Position numbers and translations under genes: made by a program. From Acanthochromis polyacanthus (taxonomy: Eukaryota > Chordata > Actinopteri > Pomacentridae), in contig NC_067122.1 in assembly GCF_021347895.1 (NCBI RefSeq), forward strand, positions 12,203,983 to 12,267,982: a stretch of DNA of 64,000 bases, written 5' to 3'. Shown in pieces: positions 1-64,000 of this stretch. Within the stretch, counting starts at the first letter, position 1. Each line of letters starts with the position of its first letter. The notes below the pieces were generated by a model. That model saw only the letters and a program-made list of their open reading frames with translations, had not been told where the DNA came from and searched no databases.

Positions 1-2856
1 TGTCTCTGCTACATGAGACCCGGGCTGCTTGTTCAGAGTACTTCAGCTATCTTTGAGCTAAACGTATTCCCTAAACTAAAATGTAATGATGTTAATTATA
101 GCTATGGTGTATCTTACAATAATATGCGGTGCACTTTTACTCAGTGGCAGTTTCTTAATCTTATAATCGAATTGAAAAGAAAACAGCAGTTGAAAGAACA
201 AAACAAATCTTGTTGCAGCCCTTTTATGGTAAAATGACCTTTACTACTTCTTACATTTTCATTAGGTTTATGTTCAAGCTATGCAGGATAAGCAGGTTAA
301 TCAAGGTAACATTGCCGATGCTGCTTTTATCTTCCCCTGCTTTTATATTTCCCTTCCGTGGCTGTAGTCTACAGAGGCCTGATACTGCAGTATTTACGCA
401 TAACCTCTGCACACCACTCGCCTTCTACTGCGCTGTGATTACACACATCTAAATACAGAACATCTCCTTTTCTCCACATCCATCGGGACGGAGGGAGCCA
501 AAGAGGCAGGGACAGCGAATTTGAGAGGAGTGAAAGGCAGGAAAAGTTGTGGCGTAACCGATACAAATACAGTTCAGCTCCTCCTACTTCTCTGAATAGA
601 GGAAGGTCTTCACAGCCAGACCTAATAGTGTGGGTGAATGAAATTAGCTGACAGCTCTTGCACAGGGGATGATGAATGAGCTTTGTAAAGGTCTCTACTA
701 GCAAACTTTTTCTGGGCATAGTGCAGCTGGTGAGAGACTGAAGCCATGTGACACAGCCAGCCTATTCATTAGACACTACAGCATGTTGCAGGAATATTAA
801 ATCAAATTTGGTTCAACTGGAGCCTGAAATGGAAGGGTGGCGAGTGGATGGCAGTAAGGAACAGACCGAATGCATCGGAAACGGATACACTGGAACGTAA
901 AATAAGAGAAAGGTGGAAGAAAAAACCTATTGAGCAGATTCATTTGTTTGATAGTTTGAAGTTACTGACACTCAGAGGAACTTAGTCATGTTGATTTTGA
1001 TGCTGTGCTGATAGCAGCTGTAATATTAAACACGATTTTGAGACTATAAGAAATTCTGTTCTCGAGAGAGGAAACCTATCAAATCTTTGTGATAGAAGCC
1101 ACTTCATCTTTAGAATCTGTTTTCTCAGTGAAAACTCGAAGAATCAAAGAACAGCACAGAATGCCAAAAAAACAAAATTCTTTTTGTATTAAACTAAATT
1201 ATAATTTCAGATTGGATCTTCTCTTCTTAGCAACAATGTCAATGGATATGTCCTCTCTTTGCTTATCAAGTAGAACACATGTAGCTATTTAAAACAAACA
1301 AAAACAAAACACTTATCATTTATATGAGATGGATGCTGCAACACATTATCACTCAGCGTGATGCTAGCTGACAAGCTGTCCCTTGGAATCAGCTGTTGAA
1401 ATCACAGCTGATTGCATGACTGTTCAGCCAACAACAGGGACTTGAGGGAGGCAATGCTGATGATTTGTGCTTTGATGTGGTCGCACTATATGTATTATAG
1501 TTGGTATAGTTTGGTGGTAGATACTATGTGAGCTACTGTAAGGCTGCAACTAATGATGATGATGATATAAGAAATTTCAGAAAAAGAATCTAACAGTTTT
1601 AATTTTGTGTTCTTTTTCTTTCAGAACTAGAAAACTTGAGTCCCATATTGTGTTTTGTCATTTTAATAAAATGTTCAGCGTAAAATACTGCAAAGGGGTT
1701 TAATTGGCTGATAAACAGCACAAATCTGGTTGTTTCTGCTCATAACATTTGTCCATGATAAGCATTTGCCATAATACCATTATATGAACAGGGACTCTAC
1801 TGTGACAATAAACACAATACACGAGGCACTTTCCAGCTGACCATAGTAACTTTGCTGCTCCTTCAGTACTCCACACCTCATAGCCTCTATAACACTTCAC
1901 TGTGACTGCAGCAACATGCCGGTTCTTCTCTCACACACCAGGAGATACTCGCTTCATACAACAAACCTGCTTGTTTACGTCACCACATTCCTTAAAAAAT
2001 GTACATGTTTGCCATGGCTGTACTAACCTCACTTGTGAGATAAATATGTATGTTATAAATGTATATTATGAATGCATCAATTCTTGTAATTATTCAGTGT
2101 GTTTACTGTGATAGTCAGAGATGGGTGGTGGAGGAAGTACTCTGACTCTTGACTTATTTAAAGTACTAATACTAATCAGTAAAAGATCTGCACTGAAAGT
2201 AGTACTTAGAGTAAAACTATGCAAGTTTAATCAGGAGAATTTACTATGCTATTTAAAGTAAAAATACTCAGTGCAGAAAATATTATAATACATTACTTCA
2301 TATCAGTAGATCATTGTTACTATTTTTTTTTTTTTTTATTATAAAACAAGATTTTGCTGTTGTGGTAACTCAAACCACCTGAACCTCAAAGAATCAGGAA
2401 ATCTGACTTAAGAACTGGAATTCATATAAATTCAGAATCGGAGGCATTAAAATACAAATGATACCCAACCTTATACAAAACTCTGCTTCACACAGTTGTG
2501 TAGTCCGTGTGAGAATATCCCTCCGCAGTCGATGCAAGTCTAGTCTTTCCTCAGCTTGTAACTGCAGACTTGGGTGGGTCCATGTCCCTCTCTGCTGCTG
2601 TAGTAAATGATGATATACTGTGTCAGCTTCTTCAGCCTATAAAATCAGAGAAGCGGAGGCTTTTGTAATCTAGGACAGTTAGTTTATATTTGATATGTTT
2701 CTTTCCTTTCTTGTTTGTGGAATAGTGTACTTCCAGGGTTTAGACCTGCAGCATTCTCCCTCATGTGTTCTGACTTGTTTTGGCTTGTTGCTTCTTCAAT
2801 ATTGGATTTCAGTTCATAGTTTGTGTGATGTGAATATTGGTCTGTTTTCCTTACAG
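1..2856 (+). other. atp8a1: Upstream intron (3' part) of atp8a1
   Basis: Non-coding. It ends at a good acceptor (tttccttacag). I looked for the preceding exon, which should encode M1-M2 (family pattern like RRAANSFFLF ... IKEIIEDI), on this strand and did not find it. Contents are AT-rich unique sequence plus a hAT-type MITE fragment at about 2116-2335 and a T run just after it. Open frames here are short and lack family similarity. Confidence 0.8.
2116..2335 (+). mobile_element. hAT-type MITE fragment
   Basis: Starts CAGAGATGGGTGGTGGAGG and continues with runs of AAGTAC, ACTTA and AAAGTA motifs (aagtactctgactc, agtactaatac, gtagtacttagag, tatttaaagtaaaa). This is the texture of the very abundant teleost hAT MITEs whose ends read CAGTGGTGGAAGAAGTACTC. 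The 3' end is not recognisable; the element seems to break off at the T run near 2324-2338, so it is an old truncated copy. Identification is from recalled repeat texture, not a database match. Confidence 0.6.
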
Positions 2857-59582
<56,726 letters not shown>

Positions 59583-62500
59583 GTAAACACATATTTTAGT
59601 GTGTATTTGTACACATGCTTACTCTCTCTCACACAACACCTTCCTCACAGAACCAAACGAAGCTGCTAATATAATCGTCTTTTACAGAGAGATCAGCATC
59701 ACCTTGTTATTCATTTTCTTCAGAGAAATTCTGGTGGGAAAATTCAGAGTTGAACTTGACACAGGTCTTTGTAAGTGGAGCCAGAGGAGTGTAAACTGTC
59801 AGACCTCTGGCTTGTGTTGCCTAATGACTTAATTGGGCCAATTTTCCCGGTGTTTGTGTTACGCTTTCCTCCCTCGGCTCTGAGTATCCACAGGTGACAC
59901 TGAAACAGTGAAGCAGTCAGGAAGCAAAGCTGAGAGCAGTGACAGTGACTGATGTCCTGAAAATCTACCCAAAAATCACCAGGATCAGAAATTGACTCCA
60001 AAATGCCCCTTAAACTCATTATGCTTAAAAAAGAAATAGGCCCCTCAAGTATTGTTTACTTTTTTCCTTTTAGGCATTGTTATTTACATGTGAATGCAAA
60101 TTGGGTCTTTCTGGGTCACCACAGGTGGTCAGTGGGAACCTATTGAACAGGTGACATTTCCTGATGCATTCTGGGGAGGAGACTTTGCTGTTTCTTCTTC
60201 AAAGAACAGAAACACAGTAGGAAGCTATTCAAGGAAAACTACTGGTATTATACAGCCTGCAGCAGAGGAAAACAATCCATCCCTTACAGTAAATATTGTC
60301 TTTGTAAGGGTGGTTGTGCAAACTGATCACTTTATAATGAGCATTAATGCCTCCTGAAAGGGAAAATAATGATTCCAAACAAAAAAAAAAACAGTCTGAA
60401 AGCAGGTCTTGTCTCACGAGTCACAAGTATGGAAAGATCTGGGCTTTCCTACTTATCCAGCACTGTGTAAGTCTTGTGTGTGTGTTATGTTTCAGATAAT
60501 GCTGCTGGCATTTGAGTGTTCGGTAAGCTGTAAATTGTGACAGTCTATTACTGCTCTGTTGGATTGTTAGTGTGAGTTTACGCCAATGGAAGAGAAACCC
60601 CAAGCATAAAGTGGGACAATTGCCTTCAGCTCATAAGAAAGGTCTTTAAATGGGACATTTGACATGGACATTCCTGGATTAGTTAGATAAAATCTGTATT
60701 TTGCATGATTTACACATTTTTGAAACTCTCGCAACAGGTTACCTTTTTAGTTTTTGCAAGTCCTTTCTTACGTTATAGGACCTCCTTTGATAAATAAACA
60801 TGTTGTCTCAACAAAACACAACTGAGATATAGAGCCAAAGACAAAAGATATCATTTGTTATTATGAAGAAGTCATATTTTGATTGAAATATACTAATTTC
60901 ACTTTCTGGTGTGGAGTTGGATAAGAAGATTGATGCCACTCTCAAACCAGGATGCAAAATGAAACGCTACACCAGCAAACAGTTGGTTTCGTTTAACGTA
61001 TAGATGCACTCTTGGGAAAATTAAGTTTGCTAAGATAAGAGTAAACTTTACTAATCCTTGATGAAATTCTTTCCATACCTTGTTGAAATGCTCCTTTTAA
61101 TATTCTGGAAGACAAATCATGTCCACAACAAGAAGTCAACACTGTGGCTGAGCATTCCTGCCTTGAAGCTGCAGTGTGCCAATCACCACTTTAAAAACAT
61201 GGCTTCTTATGTATGTTATGTCACAAACCTAAGAAACCAATCCTGTCAGCTTTCAGGGTGGGGGGTTCTGTATCATTATTCTTTAGAAGTGGTTTCCAGC
61301 TCTAGTATGTGTGGCTAAATGGCTCCAGTGTTATGATTTTCTCTTGAGTAGCATAGAGTAGTTTTACAGTGTTCGAACAGAATCTTAGGTGAGTGGAGAG
61401 GGAGACAGGGACTTCATTCATTCATTCATCTGCACATTCTAAAGAAGACAAATATCTCCATGATAACGACAACAACAAAAAAACTCTAAACATTTACCTT
61501 TGATACACTGATGTGGGTCTTTTGGGGTCAAATCAATAACCGGTGAGGGACTTGATGACTGTCAGAAGGCTGTGATTTTATTCTCCAGTAACAAAAATTA
61601 GCCTCCAGCACCTCTAAAGCTTATTTATTAACACAAGATGTCTTGTTTAATCATTGCTAGATCTACACTGTAAAACTGACACCTCTGTTTTAGAAAGGGT
61701 TATGTGCGGGATTACTTATTTGCCCGGCAACCATCAGAGACTCCGGGAAGTTATATCACCCGACACCTAGCCCCATGTTGTCATTCCACTTTTTGTTTAG
61801 ACAAATCAAACAAATGAGGTTTAAAAAGCTAATCAGTGAGCTTTTGAGGTGAAGGTAGGTGGGTTTTGGTACCATCGGACTGAGCCATGATAGCGTTTTC
61901 CCCAGTTTCAGCCGAAATTAACTTGGTTGTAGCCTCATATTTACCATAGAGACATGAGAATGGTATCAATCTTCTGATCAAACTCTGCCAGAAAAATGAA
62001 TGTTTCCCAAAATCTCAAGCTCTCTCTCTAGGGGATGCGTTTTTTAGTCAAATGTCCTTCATTTCTGATTAGTTGTGCTGGTTAGATGATTGTAGTTTGG
62101 GAAGATGTTTGAGGCAGATTACAATCTAATTGTCTGCCATTATCTGGCCTGACAGACGTTTCCTCACCGCACCATTACTTTTGGCATCTTATAAGTTCAT
62201 GTGGGTACATGTTTGTGAATGACACAATAAATAACATAACTTAACTATACATGCACAGAAATGCTGACTGTTTTGTTCTTTTTCACTTGCTCACATACAC
62301 ACACAGGTGATGGGTATAGTAGCTTCATCCTATCCCCTCTCTGTGAAGCCTGATGCTTTCATCCATGCCCTACAGCACTTGACTGAAGACGGTAATGGTG
62401 TCCTGTGGGTAGTTGGTAACTCTATGCCCAGGCCTAACTCAGGGATGCCAGTACATCATCAAACAGGGACTCATCTCTCTGAAACCCGAGAAGCCATCAG

Positions 62501-64000
62501 AGACACAATCTCCACTTCCAAGACCTTGTAGCCTCTGAAGAGCAGGATTATTCTCAACCCTGACGCAGCCCCACATATTTCACCACGGGCTCCCCAATGT
62601 GTACGCGAAGCTTCAAAAACATATTTCTACTCCGTCCTTCCATCTATTTTCTTTTACTCTCTCAGCTTTTTCGTCTGTTCTCTTTTTGTTCACCCCTCCA
62701 TGCTTCTGCCAGCTGAAAAACTGCCTCAGGGCCCACAGCATAACAGACACCAGAACTCCCGTCTCCTCCTGTTTCTGCTCTCACTCACTACCCGGCTCAC
62801 CGCCTTTAGCAAAAGACGTAAAGCAGCGTTCAGCTTCATGTGAACACATTCATCAATGTCAGGCAAAATATTCTTTGGACGATTGACAAGACAGGTGCAG
62901 GATCCATCCACAAGACACGCTGAAACAACTATTCTGTATCTCACAGGTACTGCGAGACTGGCTCTATCCCAAACCACATATCTCATCCGGTTTTCACCCC
63001 ACAAAAGTCTGACACAAATATCAAAAGAGAGCCTTAGATTATTCTGTTCAGGCAGTGTAATCTGCAACACTAAGCGGCTTAGCTTCACCTCAGGAGATGT
63101 CTCATGTGCACTCTGTCACACTGACCTGCTGTCTGCTGACTTGCCTCTGCTATCAACACAGCTGTCTCCAGTACACTTTATCCCTTCTCTCGCCACACTT
63201 TTCACACACACCTTTGCTGTTTTTCGGTTTCTGCTGTAAGCTGCAGCGAAGCAGCTCTCCCTCTGTCAGCCTCAAGTGCTTGTCATCAGCACATGGATTT
63301 TACACATTACAAGTGCGCATCAAATTCTTCCACAGTTTCTGCTCCGTGATAAGAACCAGTTTCTCAGAAAGAAATCACTTTACCGAGTGGTTTGTTAATG
63401 TGTAGTCTGCCAGGAAAACACTCAGGGCTGTCAGTGCCAGTCTGTGAGAAATTTATGAGATTAACAGGAATGAAAACAGTTTTTAAAGAAACGGATCAAC
63501 TTAGCTATTAATCTTTATCCACTTTAATTTAAGTTTAGTTGTAGGTAGCAGTTTATCAGTAGAAACGATTTCAGGTTTCCTTTCAAAATATGTTAATCCT
63601 GCCGTTATAGATTTTTTTTCTCTTGCTTTACTTTGTCACAGTGGCACAATTTGCCTGTATGAAACAATCATCTTTGTAAAAATCAGAAGTTAAAAATGTT
63701 TAAAATACCTACATTAGGTCTTTGTATGGGAGAAAAATGCAGAAGCTACTCGGGAAGGGAGACTTCGGGCGGATCGGTTCAGTCGGTAAATGAGTGAAAC
63801 ACAGATACCTAATCCAAAAATGCACTTTTAAAAGACACAAGCATGGATAGAGTTTCTAAATTGTATGTGGTCATCAAGTTGTGTAGCTATCTTCATTAAG
63901 CACTTTATTGCTTTGACAAGTGACTTTCTGTTTTTACTTCATTTTTGTCAACAATTCTTCAAAGTCCACCGTTATTTAAGTATTTGTTTTTTGTGGGTGT
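59583..64000 (+). other. atp8a1: Downstream intron (5' part) of atp8a1
   Basis: 4.4 kb after the donor gtaaac. I searched for the next exon (family pattern like AAMLFSSGVFWMGLLF for M10) and did not find it. Short repeat-like motif at about 61043-61070 (aactttactaatccttgatg) and a cattcattcattcatc run near 61413-61430. Open frames near 62307 and 62726-63239 have no family similarity or suitable splice context. Confidence 0.75.

Noticed and set aside
1..2856. Upstream M1-M2 exons or a promoter in the first 2.8 kb
   Set aside because: No sequence resembling the M1-M2 coding pattern, no start codon context and no CpG-rich promoter; exon 1 here is internal.
62307..62531. Possible next atp8a1 exon after the acacacag acceptor near 62305
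   Set aside because: The translation (MGIVASSYPLSV...) does not resemble M10 or the C-tail, and no clear donor follows at a matching phase.

Overview
The window is a piece of a vertebrate nuclear genome, almost certainly a ray-finned (teleost, probably percomorph) fish. It is intron-rich, shows no operons or ribosome-binding sites, and carries typical teleost repeats: a tRNA-derived SINE, a hAT-type MITE, the 3' end of a LINE, a RecQ-like helicase remnant and a long CA microsatellite. I found exactly one supportable protein gene. It lies on the + strand and runs through nearly the whole window.

That gene is atp8a1, a class-1 P4-ATPase (aminophospholipid flippase). Thirty exons can be placed with GT-AG boundaries, 29 of them used in any one transcript. 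The exons join without a frame break into 2760 nt (920 codons). The fragment corresponds to about human residues 122 to 1041, so it covers the end of M2, the A domain (DGET), M3-M4 (NNLIPISL), the P domain (DKTGT, TGDK, GDGANDV), the N domain (KGAD) and M5-M9. The first ~120 residues (N-terminus, M1 and most of M2) and the last ~120 (M10 and the C-terminal autoregulatory tail) lie outside the window. The promoter, start codon, stop codon and UTRs are therefore not visible.

Layout: 1-2856 is the tail of an upstream intron with a MITE. 2857-8595 holds the A-domain exons and M3, including a tandem pair of alternative exons (4650-4723 and 5502-5575). 11477-13598 holds M4 and the phosphorylation site. 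17180-32166 holds the N domain, including a 45-nt cassette exon at 17180-17224. 34173-43121 holds the P domain. 44961-59582 holds M5-M9. 59583-64000 is intron with no recognisable exon.

The most interesting biology is the splicing layout. The two 74-nt A-domain exons encode alternative versions of the same 24-residue segment and are locked by reading frame into mutually exclusive use. The 45-nt exon matches the 15-residue cassette known from mammalian ATP8A1. There is also a candidate 6-nt microexon before M4. I see no evidence of a wholly new biological system; the intergenic-looking DNA is intron plus old repeats.
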